The notes under the pieces are model-generated. The model was given only the letters and a program-made list of their open reading frames with translations, was not told where the DNA came from and did not search any database. This document shows positions 28,549-37,218 of a stretch of DNA of 64,000 bases, piece by piece. Source of the DNA: Chloracidobacterium sp. (lineage in GTDB: Bacteria > Acidobacteriota > Blastocatellia > Pyrinomonadales > Pyrinomonadaceae); assembly GCA_016712045.1 (NCBI GenBank), contig JADJRV010000013.1, positions 1 through 64,000 of the forward strand. The letters are read 5' to 3'. The translations under genes and the position numbers were made by a program. Numbering within the stretch: the first letter of the stretch is position 1; each line of letters opens with the position of its first letter.

Positions 28549-30093
28549 ATGACCGAAACTATCCAACATGACGACGGACGAGTTGAGTTAAAGGAAGAAA
28601 CTCGCAGAGAGATCGAGGGTTCGGCGCTTTATAACGAAGACCTTGCACCTGTGCCGGTGGCGAAACGCAATTGGACGACGTACAACTTCGCCGCTCTGTG
28701 GGTATCGATGGCACATTGCATACCGACGTATATGATGGCGTCGGGGCTGATCTCGGCGGGGATGAACTGGTGGCAGGCTCTGCTGACGATCCTGCTGGGG
28801 AACATTATCGTTCTCGCACCGATATTGCTCAATTCGCATCCCGGCACAAAATACGGCATCCCGTTTCCTGTTTTCGCTCGCGCCGCGTATGGAACTTGGG
28901 GGTCTAACCTACCCGCGATCATGCGGGCGATCGTGGCTTGCGGTTGGTTTGGCATACAGGCATGGATCGGCGGACAGGCTTTGCAGACATTTTTTGCTGC
29001 GTTTATTCCCGGCTGGGTGACGCTGCTTGGCGGGCCGGTTGGTGGACATACGCCGACGGAATGGCTGTCTTTCATGCTCTTTTGGGGTCTGAACATCGTC
29101 ATCATCTATCGCGGCATGGATCTGCTCCGGATTGTGGAGAATTGGGCCGCACCTTATGTTTTGATAATGACGGCGTTGTTGCTCGGCTGGATACTTTACC
29201 AAGCGGGCGGCATCGGCTTTCTTTTGCATGAGCCCGGGAAATTTCACACTTTTGGCGAGTTCTGGCCGGTGTTTATACCCAGCTTGACCGCAATGATCGG
29301 TTTCTGGGCTACGCTTTCGCTCAATATGCCTGACTTTACACGGTTTGGTAAGAGCCAAAAAGAGCAAGCTGTCGGGCAGGTTGTCGCTCTGCCGACGACT
29401 ATGGTCGTATTTGCGGCAATGGGCATTTTGATAACGTCGGCGGCGGTCGTTGTTTTCCCGCAGATGAATCCGGCAGATGCGTGGGATCCCGTTAAGCTTG
29501 TCGGCCAGTTCTCGCAGCCGATCGTCGTTGCGATATCAATGTTTACCGTCGTTGTGGCGACGTTGTCGGTGAATATCGCAGCAAATGTCGTTTCCCCCGC
29601 GAATGATTTCGCCAATGCATTTCCAAAGCTTATTTCGTTTCGCACCGGTGGGCTCATAACCGGAATAATCGGCATTTTAATGCAGCCGTGGAAACTGCTT
29701 GCCGACCCAAGCGGTTACATCTTTGGCTGGCTCGTCGGCTATTCGGGCGGGCTCGGCTCGATCGCGGGCGTGTTGATCGCGGACTATTGGCTCGTCCGCC
29801 GCAAGAGCTTAAATCTCAGTGACCTCTATCGCAGCAAGGGAATATATGGCGGTTGGAACTGGCGAGCGGTGGTTGCAACGCTTTTGGGCTGTGCATTGGC
29901 GTGGAGTTCGTGGATAATATTAGGACTTAAGGAATTGGGTATTCCAGCCGACTTCTTTGTTTCGATTGAGCCAAAGGCGAAGGCACTATTTGATTACGGC
30001 TGGTTTGTCGGATTTGGCATTGCATTTATCGTGCATTGGGGTTTAATGAAAGCCCTGCCGCCTGTTAAAGTGTCGGTGGAAAATGATGAGTAG
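28549..30093 (+). CDS. NCS1-family nucleobase:cation symporter
   Basis: Inner-membrane importer of uracil, hydantoin or a related nucleobase, 514 aa with about 12 hydrophobic segments. The N-terminal 'NRPLAPVPVAKRNWTTYNFAALW' pattern typical of NCS1 appears here as 'NEDLAPVPVAKRNWTTYN'. Other family features are 'MASGLISAGMNWWQAL', 'LNSHPGTKYGIPFPVFARAAYG' and 'WIGGQAL', and the late 'ADYWLVRRKSLNLSDLY'. Position upstream of the pyrimidine degradation genes points to uracil or dihydrouracil as substrate. The small membrane gene at 30083 overlaps its 3' end. Confidence 0.93.
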   Translation: MTETIQHDDGRVELKEETRREIEGSALYNEDLAPVPVAKRNWTTYNFAALWVSMAHCIPTYMMASGLISAGMNWWQALLTILLGNIIVLAPILLNSHPGTKYGIPFPVFARAAYGTWGSNLPAIMRAIVACGWFGIQAWIGGQALQTFFAAFIPGWVTLLGGPVGGHTPTEWLSFMLFWGLNIVIIYRGMDLLRIVENWAAPYVLIMTALLLGWILYQAGGIGFLLHEPGKFHTFGEFWPVFIPSLTAMIGFWATLSLNMPDFTRFGKSQKEQAVGQVVALPTTMVVFAAMGILITSAAVVVFPQMNPADAWDPVKLVGQFSQPIVVAISMFTVVVATLSVNIAANVVSPANDFANAFPKLISFRTGGLITGIIGILMQPWKLLADPSGYIFGWLVGYSGGLGSIAGVLIADYWLVRRKSLNLSDLYRSKGIYGGWNWRAVVATLLGCALAWSSWIILGLKELGIPADFFVSIEPKAKALFDYGWFVGFGIAFIVHWGLMKALPPVKVSVENDE

Positions 30094-30292
30094 CAATATC
30101 CCATTTTTACTTGCAAACGCGATCAAATTCGGCCTGCCTATAGGCCTGCTGTTCGGAATATCTAGAGTCGTTGCTGCTCACTTTTTCTTTGGTCGTGACG
30201 TAGATGTGATCTCAACCATAATGGGCTACACAGTAATTGGATTTTTCTGGGGAATAGCTCTAGGTTTGATCCGAATAAGAAGCAGAAATTAA
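30083..30292 (+). CDS. Small membrane protein overlapping permease gene
   Basis: 69 aa, with two hydrophobic segments ('ANAIKFGLPIGLLFGISRVV' and 'IMGYTVIGFFWGIALGLI') and a basic C-terminal tail RIRSRN. The ATG at 30083 overlaps the permease stop by 11 bp and the dehydrogenase start follows 3 bp after its own stop, so it fits an operon gene. I do not recognise a family. It could be an accessory subunit of the permease or an unrelated small membrane protein. Confidence 0.6.
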   Translation: MMSSNIPFLLANAIKFGLPIGLLFGISRVVAAHFFFGRDVDVISTIMGYTVIGFFWGIALGLIRIRSRN

Positions 30293-30295
30293 ATA

Positions 30296-31753
30296 ATGAA
30301 GTATCAAAGAGTTAAGAATTTTTATAACGGCGAGTTTGTTGATAGTAGCTCGTCCGAAGATCTCGATGTCATCTCACCGCTCGACGGCAATTTTTTGTCA
30401 ACGGTGCCGATGTCAACGGCTGACGAACTAAACAAGGCGGTTGCGTCCGCAAAAAGCGCCTTTGAATCGTGGAGCAAACTGCCGATCAAGGAACGGGTTC
30501 AGGTTTTTTTCCGGTATAGGAATCTGCTCGAGCAAAACTCGGACGAATTGACCGCATTGATCTCCGAAGAAAACGGCAAGACCTGGGATGAGGCCAAGGC
30601 CGAGGTTGATAAGAGTATCGAGCTGACCGAATTTGCCTGTTCGATGCCGCAGCTTGTTTCCAATGAGGTCCTTGAGGTCAGCCGCGGGGTCGAATGCCGG
30701 ACTGAGCATTTTCCGGTCGGTGTAGTGGCATCGATCGCACCATTTAATTTTCCGTTGATGGTGCCGAATTGGACAATGCCAAATGCTCTGGTTCTCGGCA
30801 ACACGATGATTATGAAGCCGTCCGAGCTCGTGCCGCTTTCGGTTCTGAAAATGGCGCAGTTGCTAAAAGATGCAGGGCTGCCGGACGGTGTTTTCAATGT
30901 CATAATTGGCGGCAAAGAGATCGTCGAGGGTATTTGTACTCACCCGGATATCGAAGCAGTTAGTTTTGTTGGCTCGACCAAGGTCGCAAAGCTCGTTTAT
31001 CAGCAAAGCACCAACGCGTTGAAACGGTGCATCGCTTTGGGCGGAGCGAAAAATCATTTGTTTGTGCTGCCAGATGCAAATCCGGTGATGACCGCCTCGA
31101 ATGTGACTGCGTCGATGTCGGGCTGTGCCGGTCAACGATGCATGGCTGCGTCAGCAATGCTGGCGGTCGGCGATGTCGATCCGATCATCGACCAGATATG
31201 TGCCGAGGCCCGTAAGATCGTGCCCGGTCAAAATCTTGGTGCCGTTATATCACAAGCGGCGAAAGAGCGTATCGAGGGATTTATTTCTGAGGCTGAACGC
31301 GACGGAGCTAAGATCTTAGTTGACGGTCGTGGAGCGGTTGTCGCCGGGAAAGAAGGCGGTACATATGTTGGCCCGACCGTGATCGATCATGTAACCCCGG
31401 AAATGTCTGTCGCCACCGAAGAGATATTTGGCCCGGTGATCTCGATCATGCGAACTAACACGCTCGACGAAGCCATCAAGATCGAAAATGCCAACCCGTA
31501 TGGCAATGCCGCGGCTGTGTTTACCCAAAGCGGCGGGCTGGCGAGATATGTGATGGAACACGCCAGTGCGGGGATGATAGGCGTCAATATCGGCGTGCCC
31601 GTACCGCGAGAGCCGTTCTCATTTGGCGGGTGGAACGATTCGCGGTTTGGTGCCAACGACATTACGGGCAAAAGCTCGATCGAATTTTGGACAAAGTTAA
31701 AGAAGACTACGACGAAATGGAATCCCGAAGCCGGCGTCAATTGGATGAGTTAG
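30296..31753 (+). CDS. mmsA: CoA-acylating (methyl)malonate-semialdehyde dehydrogenase
   Basis: Oxidises malonate or methylmalonate semialdehyde with CoA and NAD to acetyl- or propionyl-CoA, 485 aa. The catalytic Cys is C282 in 'SGCAGQRCMAAS', the typical MMSDH form of the aldehyde dehydrogenase signature. The start 'FYNGEFVDSSSSEDLDVISP' and the 'PVPREPFSFGGWNDSRFG' near the C-terminus also match this subfamily. In this context it completes uracil degradation from beta-alanine to acetyl-CoA. It is 3 bp from the small membrane gene and 10 bp from the cytochrome gene. Confidence 0.93.
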   Translation: MKYQRVKNFYNGEFVDSSSSEDLDVISPLDGNFLSTVPMSTADELNKAVASAKSAFESWSKLPIKERVQVFFRYRNLLEQNSDELTALISEENGKTWDEAKAEVDKSIELTEFACSMPQLVSNEVLEVSRGVECRTEHFPVGVVASIAPFNFPLMVPNWTMPNALVLGNTMIMKPSELVPLSVLKMAQLLKDAGLPDGVFNVIIGGKEIVEGICTHPDIEAVSFVGSTKVAKLVYQQSTNALKRCIALGGAKNHLFVLPDANPVMTASNVTASMSGCAGQRCMAASAMLAVGDVDPIIDQICAEARKIVPGQNLGAVISQAAKERIEGFISEAERDGAKILVDGRGAVVAGKEGGTYVGPTVIDHVTPEMSVATEEIFGPVISIMRTNTLDEAIKIENANPYGNAAAVFTQSGGLARYVMEHASAGMIGVNIGVPVPREPFSFGGWNDSRFGANDITGKSSIEFWTKLKKTTTKWNPEAGVNWMS

Positions 31754-31763
31754 GACAATATAA

Positions 31764-32852
31764 ATGAAGCAGAAAATCAAGATAATTACCATTTTATTGA
31801 GCGTTCCGTTCGTAGTAATGCTCGTTTTGAAAACACAAACGGCGACGGCTCAGACCAAGGTCGAGACGGCGGGGCAGAAATTCAAAAGCATCAAGGTTTT
31901 GAACGATATGCCTGCCGATCAGATGGGCAAGGTCATGAACATGATGTCGGCATCGCTCGGCGTCAACTGTGCTTTTTGCCACGCGTCGAACGACGGCGAC
32001 TATGAGAAAGAGGGCTTTGAGCACAAAGACATGGCCCGCAAGATGATGACGATGACGTTTGATCTGAATAAGGTCAATTTTAACGGGCGGCCTGAGATCA
32101 ACTGCAACACTTGTCACAACGGCCGCTCGCATCCGCAGCCAAGCTTTCCGCTGACGGCTGCAAAACCTGCGGAGGAACGGCCCAAACAACCTGAAAAGAA
32201 ACCGACGGTTGAGGAAATACTTGCTAAATACGAAGCCGCGATGGGCGGTGCAGCAAATATCGCCAAAATAACGTCACGCGAGATCAAAGCGACACGTGTC
32301 GAGCCCGATGGCAAGACGACGGAACCTGAACAGATCTTTCAAAAAGGCAGCAAGATGGCGGCGAACACGTCATATGGTAAGTACATCGCAAGCGAAGTTT
32401 TTGACGGCACAACTGCCTGGAAGACGGGTGACAGTACGAAGATCGAACTGAAAATAGATGAAACAGAACAGATCAAGCGCGAGGCTCAGATCTTTGCCAA
32501 CGCTGATCTCAAGCCAGTCTATACAAAACTCGAATTTCGCTTCCTCGACCGCATCGACGGGCGTGATGTGTATCTGGTGTTGGGTACGCTTGCCGACAAT
32601 ACACGCGAGCGGCTTTATTTTGATGTTGCGACGGGTTTTCTCATACGTCGAACGGCGTCATCCATGACGATTTTGGGTAACCACGTTTTTCAGGTAGATT
32701 ATCTAGACCATAAAGATTTTGGCGGTGTCAAACTGCCGACAACGATCAAATATGCGATGCCGCAGATACAGTGGATGCGTAAGATCGTTGATGTAAAAAA
32801 TAACGCGGCGGTCAGCGATGACAAATTTGCCGCACCGGCGGTAAAAAAATAA
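31764..32852 (+). CDS. Di-haem cytochrome c related to the reaction-centre cytochrome subunit
   Basis: 362 aa with a signal peptide (IITILLSVPFVVMLVLKTQT). Two CxxCH haem sites are C69-C72-H73 (CAFCH) and C114-C117-H118 (CNTCH). The N-terminal pattern 'MSASLGVNCAFCHASNDGDYE' is that of the acidobacterial proteins often named photosynthetic reaction centre cytochrome c subunit, though no reaction-centre genes are present. After a Pro/Lys linker near residue 145 comes a beta-rich C-terminal domain resembling outer-membrane lipoprotein-sorting factors. It sits inside the uracil operon and may accept electrons in the periplasm; that link is inference. Confidence 0.83.
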   Translation: MKQKIKIITILLSVPFVVMLVLKTQTATAQTKVETAGQKFKSIKVLNDMPADQMGKVMNMMSASLGVNCAFCHASNDGDYEKEGFEHKDMARKMMTMTFDLNKVNFNGRPEINCNTCHNGRSHPQPSFPLTAAKPAEERPKQPEKKPTVEEILAKYEAAMGGAANIAKITSREIKATRVEPDGKTTEPEQIFQKGSKMAANTSYGKYIASEVFDGTTAWKTGDSTKIELKIDETEQIKREAQIFANADLKPVYTKLEFRFLDRIDGRDVYLVLGTLADNTRERLYFDVATGFLIRRTASSMTILGNHVFQVDYLDHKDFGGVKLPTTIKYAMPQIQWMRKIVDVKNNAAVSDDKFAAPAVKK

Positions 32853-32871
32853 TATTGAGGACAAAAACCGT

Positions 32872-33741
32872 ATGTCGAGAATAATAAAGGCCGGCCTGAT
32901 ACAGGCTCATAACGTCGCCCCGACTGATGCTCCGATCGAGCAGATCCGCAAAGCAAACATCGATCATCAGATGACGATGGTCGAGGATGCGGCCAAGCAA
33001 GGCGTGCAGATGCTCTGTTTTCAAGAGGTTTTCACGATGCCGTATTTTTGTGCCGAGCAGACGACCCGCTGGTACGAAGCGGTCGAACGCATTCCCGACG
33101 GCCCGACGGTCAAGCTAATGCAAGAGGTCGCCAAACAGCACGGCATGGTCATCGTCGTGCCGATCTACGAGGAAGAGCAGACCGGCGTATATTACAACAC
33201 AGCCGCCGTCATCGACGCCGATGGCACATATCTCGGCAAGTACCGCAAGACGCACATCCCGCACGTCGCTCCCGGATTTTGGGAAAAGTTTTACTTTAAG
33301 CCCGGTAATCTCGGCTATCCGTGTTTTGACACGGCTTATGCACGGATCGGAGTTTATATTTGCTACGACCGGCATTTCCCGGAGGGTGCGAGATGTCTCG
33401 GGCTGAACGGGGCCGAGATCATCTTTAATCCGTCTGCGACTGTCGCAGGTCTGTCGGAATATCTTTGGAAACTAGAGCAGCCCGCTCACGCGGTCGCTAA
33501 CGGCTATTTTGTCGGTGCGATCAACCGCGTCGGAACTGAAGCCCCTTGGAACATCGGCGAGTTTTACGGCCAGAGCTATTTCTGCGACCCGCGCGGCCAG
33601 ATGCTAGCGGTTGGCAGCCGTGATCAGGACGAGCTCGTTGTTGCTGACCTCGATATGGACAAGATCCGCGAAGTTCGCAACACATGGCAGTTCTTTAGAG
33701 ATCGGCGACCGGACGCTTACGGACCGATCATCGACGATTAG
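32872..33741 (+). CDS. Beta-ureidopropionase (nitrilase superfamily)
   Basis: Hydrolyses N-carbamoyl-beta-alanine to beta-alanine, CO2 and ammonia, 289 aa. The catalytic triad is E52 (CFQEVF), K126 (YRKTHIPH) and C164 (YICYDRHFPEG). 'GFWEKFYFKPGNLGYPCFDT' and the ending 'WQFFRDRRPDAY' are typical of beta-ureidopropionase/N-carbamoyl-amino-acid hydrolases. Position between the semialdehyde dehydrogenase and PreT genes supports the pyrimidine role over a general carbamoyl-amino-acid amidase. Confidence 0.93.
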   Translation: MSRIIKAGLIQAHNVAPTDAPIEQIRKANIDHQMTMVEDAAKQGVQMLCFQEVFTMPYFCAEQTTRWYEAVERIPDGPTVKLMQEVAKQHGMVIVVPIYEEEQTGVYYNTAAVIDADGTYLGKYRKTHIPHVAPGFWEKFYFKPGNLGYPCFDTAYARIGVYICYDRHFPEGARCLGLNGAEIIFNPSATVAGLSEYLWKLEQPAHAVANGYFVGAINRVGTEAPWNIGEFYGQSYFCDPRGQMLAVGSRDQDELVVADLDMDKIREVRNTWQFFRDRRPDAYGPIIDD

Positions 33742-33744
33742 TTA

Positions 33745-34527
33745 ATGATGAGACACAGCATTTTAGTCATTCTCTTTTTGGTCTTCGCGGGCGTTGCTTT
33801 TGCACAGACGCCGAAGGCTGTCGAGCGCGAGTTTGTCGGTTATCTCGACAACATTTCCAAATACGGCAATTACAACGGCGGTTACGACGACGAAAAGCTG
33901 GCTAAAAATAACGCAGATCTGCGGGACAAACTGCTCAAATACGGCAAGCGGGCCGACACACTAAAATTTGGTTTTCCTGGTTTGAAAGACAAAATGTATG
34001 TAACGACGTCAAAGGACGGTCGGCTGCGTATCTATTCGTGGGATCAGGAAACCGGCGGTACGATGCACGATTTTGCCAGCGTATTTCAATACAAAGGTAA
34101 AAGCGGCAAAGTTTATAGCTGGGCAGAAACGCTTGAGGACGAGAGTGCCGGGGTCTTTTACCATCAGATATTTCAAACCGATGTGCCGGGCGGGCCGATA
34201 TATCTGGGTGTCTCGACCTTTATCGGTTCGACATCACTAGCGGGGCAGACGCTCAAAGCATTTCGCATAAACGGCGAAAAGCTCGATACCGAAGCCAAGG
34301 TAGTTAAAACAACGACGGGTATCAAAAATTCGGTCGGCTTTGCCTTTGATTTTTTTACTGTCGTCGATCATCCGGAGCGGCCGGTCAGGCTTTTCTCTTA
34401 CAACGAGGCGAACAGGAGTTTTCGATTTCCGGTCGTTATCGAAGACAAACGCACGCCGCAGGGTCGCGTAACGAGCAAATTTATCACCTATCGTTTTGAC
34501 GGCAAATATTTTGTAAAGGTCAGTTAA
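33745..34527 (+). CDS. Secreted protein of unknown function in the pyrimidine operon
   Basis: 260 aa with a signal peptide (HSILVILFLVFAGVAFA, cleavage before QTP). I do not recognise the family. The mature part is beta-rich ('DGRLRIYSWDQETGGTMHDF', 'RVTSKFITYRFDGKYFVKVS'), compatible with a small beta-propeller or sandwich. It starts 3 bp after the beta-ureidopropionase stop and ends 7 bp before PreT, so it is part of the same transcript, perhaps without taking part in the pathway. Confidence 0.7.
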   Translation: MMRHSILVILFLVFAGVAFAQTPKAVEREFVGYLDNISKYGNYNGGYDDEKLAKNNADLRDKLLKYGKRADTLKFGFPGLKDKMYVTTSKDGRLRIYSWDQETGGTMHDFASVFQYKGKSGKVYSWAETLEDESAGVFYHQIFQTDVPGGPIYLGVSTFIGSTSLAGQTLKAFRINGEKLDTEAKVVKTTTGIKNSVGFAFDFFTVVDHPERPVRLFSYNEANRSFRFPVVIEDKRTPQGRVTSKFITYRFDGKYFVKVS

Positions 34528-34534
34528 CAAGCGT

Positions 34535-35932
34535 ATGGATAAGGCATTTTGTACACCGCTGGACATAACACAGATCGAGCATAATTTCGCCGAGATCAAC
34601 CCGGCAATGTCCGCCGCCGAGGCAATGCAAGAGGCGAACCGCTGTCTCTATTGCTACGACGCACCGTGTATGCACGCCTGCCCGACGCATATCGATGTCC
34701 CCGGATTTATCAAAAAGATCGCAAGCGGCAACGTCATCGGATCGGCTCGCGTGATATTTGACGCAAATCCGATCGGTGCGAGCTGTGCCCGCGTATGTCC
34801 GGTCGAGGTACTGTGCGAAGGTGCGTGTGTCGAGAAAACGCTCATCAAAAAACCTATCGAGATCGGGCGATTACAGCGTTATGCTACCGACCACGCGATG
34901 GCCGTAGATAAACAGATATTTGAAAAAGGCGAGCCAAACGGCAAGTCTGTCGGTATCGTCGGCTCAGGTCCGGCGGGGCTGTCGTGTGCCGCGTATCTCG
35001 CGCGGCTCGGTTACGATGTGACCGTTTATGAAGCAAAAGAAAAGGCGGGCGGGCTCGACACATTTGGCATGGCCGAATACAAAATGCCGCAGACTGTGTC
35101 CTTGAGCGAGGTCGATCATATCGCACGCATGGGCGTGAAATTTATTCTCAACACGCTGATCACGGGCGGTGATGATGAGACCGAAATATTGGGCAAGGTC
35201 AACCGCGTCAGCATGGTGATGCTCAGGGAATGGCACGACGCCGTTTTTCTCGCGGTCGGGTTGGGCGAAACAAACAAACTCGGTATCCCCGGCGAATACC
35301 TCGATGGCGTTTACGACGCTCTCGAAGTCATTGAAAAGATCAAGAGCCGCGATTGGCAGTCGGTCCCGCTGGGGAAAAATGTGGTAGTGATCGGCGCCGG
35401 AAATACGGCGATCGACGCCGTGACACAGGTCAAGCGACTCGGGGCAGAGAAAGTCACATTGATGTATCGCCGCACCGAAAAAGACGCTCCCGCATACGAA
35501 TACGAGATGGAACTCGCCCGCAAAGACGGCATCGAATTTATGTGGGAAACCATCCCGGTCGAGATCGTTGGTGATGGAGGCGCCAGCGGGATGCGTGTGC
35601 GGCAGGGTGACACCGAATTTAAGATAGATTGCGACATGGTCATCAAGGCCATCGGCCAGCAAAAAATGGCGTCGTTCTTTACTGATATTGCGGGTGTCGA
35701 TGTAGATGAAAAAGGCCGCGTCGTTGTTAACGGACAGATGCAGACCTCCGACGCGAAAATATTTGCCGGCGGCGACTGTGCCAATGGCGGTGCCGAGGCG
35801 GTCGATGCGTCACAAATGGGAAAGCACGCCGCGATGGGTATTCACGAAACGCTGACGGGAGAAAAGGTCGAGTTTGCAGGGGCGATCTTACGCGACCCGC
35901 CAAAAGCACCGGTCGATCCGAATCCGCATTAA
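34535..35932 (+). CDS. preT: Dihydropyrimidine dehydrogenase subunit PreT (FAD/Fe-S)
   Basis: Electron-entry subunit of NAD-dependent dihydropyrimidine dehydrogenase, 465 aa. The N-terminal domain binds iron-sulfur clusters: C37, C40, C45, C49 ('CLYCYDAPCMHACPTHID') and 'GASCARVCPVEVLCEGACVEK'. FAD site: VGIVGSGPAGLSCAAYLARLGYD; NAD(P)H site: VVVIGAGNTAIDAVTQVKRLG; C-terminal 'IFAGGDCANGGAEAVDASQMGK'. This is the layout of PreT and the glutamate synthase small subunit; the PreA gene 3 bp downstream fixes the role. Together they reduce uracil and thymine to dihydro forms. Confidence 0.93.
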   Translation: MDKAFCTPLDITQIEHNFAEINPAMSAAEAMQEANRCLYCYDAPCMHACPTHIDVPGFIKKIASGNVIGSARVIFDANPIGASCARVCPVEVLCEGACVEKTLIKKPIEIGRLQRYATDHAMAVDKQIFEKGEPNGKSVGIVGSGPAGLSCAAYLARLGYDVTVYEAKEKAGGLDTFGMAEYKMPQTVSLSEVDHIARMGVKFILNTLITGGDDETEILGKVNRVSMVMLREWHDAVFLAVGLGETNKLGIPGEYLDGVYDALEVIEKIKSRDWQSVPLGKNVVVIGAGNTAIDAVTQVKRLGAEKVTLMYRRTEKDAPAYEYEMELARKDGIEFMWETIPVEIVGDGGASGMRVRQGDTEFKIDCDMVIKAIGQQKMASFFTDIAGVDVDEKGRVVVNGQMQTSDAKIFAGGDCANGGAEAVDASQMGKHAAMGIHETLTGEKVEFAGAILRDPPKAPVDPNPH

Positions 35933-35935
35933 TAT

Positions 35936-37183
35936 ATGGCAGATCTAACTACAAATTTTGCAGGAATAAAATCTCCTAATCCGTTTTGGCTCGCTTCGGC
36001 GCCGCCGACGAATATGGGTTCGATGATCGAGCGTGCGTTTGACGCCGGTTGGGGCGGAGCGGTTTGGAAAACGCTTGGTGAGCGGATCACGAATGTCTCA
36101 TCTCGTCTCGCCGCCCTCGATCAGGGACAGGTTCGCATGATCGGGCTCAATAATATCGAGCTGATTACTGACCGTCCGCTTGAGGTCAATCTCAAAGAGA
36201 TGGCTGAGTGCAAAAAGAAATACCCAAACCACACCGTCATCGCGAGCTTGATGGTCGAGTCGAAAAAAGAGGCTTGGCAGGAGATCACTAAGCGGACGCA
36301 GGACACGGGATGTGACGGGTTTGAACTTAATTTCGGCTGCCCGCACGGTATGAGTGAACGCGGTATGGGAGCCGCGATGGGGCAGGTGCCGGAATATACT
36401 TGCATGGTCACGGAGTGGGTCAAAGAGGTTGCGGATATACCGGTGATCGTAAAACTCACGCCTAATGTCACGCATATCGTCCCGCCGGGCCAGGCTGCAC
36501 AACGCGGTGGTGCTGATGCAGTTTCGCTGATAAATACGATCAACTCAGTGATAGGTGTCGACGTCGATACGATGATCCCATATCCGAATGTGAACGGAAT
36601 GGCCGCCCATGGCGGTTATTGCGGCACGGCGGTCAAGCCGATCGCTCTGAATATGGTTTCGGAGCTTGCCCGCGATACAGAATTTAATATTCCGATCTCT
36701 GGCATTGGCGGGATCAATACTTGGCGTGACGCGGTCGAGTTTATGCTGCTTGGAGCGGCAAACGTGCAGGTCTGCACGGCGGTGATGCATTACGGCTACC
36801 GCATCGTCGAGGACATGATCGACGGGCTCAATAATTACCTGGATGAAAAGGGGTTTGCGAGCGTCGGCGACATTGTCGGCAAGTCGGTCGGACGCATTAC
36901 GGATTGGGGCGACCTCGACCTAAACTACGACGTCAAAGCACTCGTCCACAAAGATAAATGCATCCAGTGCAATCTTTGCTACGTCGCCTGCGAAGACGGT
37001 GCACATCAGAGCTTTGAGTTCGAAGAGGTTGACGGCAAACGCTATCCCCGCGTCATCGAGGCCGAATGTGTCGGCTGCAATCTCTGCTATCTCATCTGCC
37101 CCTCACCCGGAGCGATCACCATGGAACGCCGCGACGCCGGCGGCCCGACCGAGAGCTGGCGCGAACGGACGGCAGGGAATTAA
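35936..37183 (+). CDS. preA: Dihydropyrimidine dehydrogenase subunit PreA (FMN, 2[4Fe-4S])
   Basis: Catalytic subunit reducing uracil/thymine, 415 aa. The N-terminal dihydroorotate-dehydrogenase-like barrel begins 'LTTNFAGIKSPNPFWLASAPP', with 'GFELNFGCPHGM' and 'VIVKLTPN' and the FMN phosphate region 'GIGGINTWRDAVEFMLLGA'. The C-terminal ferredoxin domain has two CX2CX2CX3C sets ('CIQCNLCYVACEDGAHQ' and 'CVGCNLCYLICPSPGAIT'). It lies directly after PreT and closes the pyrimidine island; the gene on the other side is convergent, with no clear terminator in the 35-bp gap. Confidence 0.95.
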   Translation: MADLTTNFAGIKSPNPFWLASAPPTNMGSMIERAFDAGWGGAVWKTLGERITNVSSRLAALDQGQVRMIGLNNIELITDRPLEVNLKEMAECKKKYPNHTVIASLMVESKKEAWQEITKRTQDTGCDGFELNFGCPHGMSERGMGAAMGQVPEYTCMVTEWVKEVADIPVIVKLTPNVTHIVPPGQAAQRGGADAVSLINTINSVIGVDVDTMIPYPNVNGMAAHGGYCGTAVKPIALNMVSELARDTEFNIPISGIGGINTWRDAVEFMLLGAANVQVCTAVMHYGYRIVEDMIDGLNNYLDEKGFASVGDIVGKSVGRITDWGDLDLNYDVKALVHKDKCIQCNLCYVACEDGAHQSFEFEEVDGKRYPRVIEAECVGCNLCYLICPSPGAITMERRDAGGPTESWRERTAGN

Positions 37184-37218
37184 GGCGGAAACACGACCGG
37201 TAGGGAGTGTGCCTCCAT

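Noticed and set aside
31764..32852. Photosynthesis locus
   Set aside because: Only the cytochrome family name hints at it; no reaction-centre, chlorophyll or light-harvesting genes are in the window.
34964..35662. 232-codon antisense frame within preT
   Set aside because: Shadow frame; the plus-strand FAD and NAD motifs run through it.
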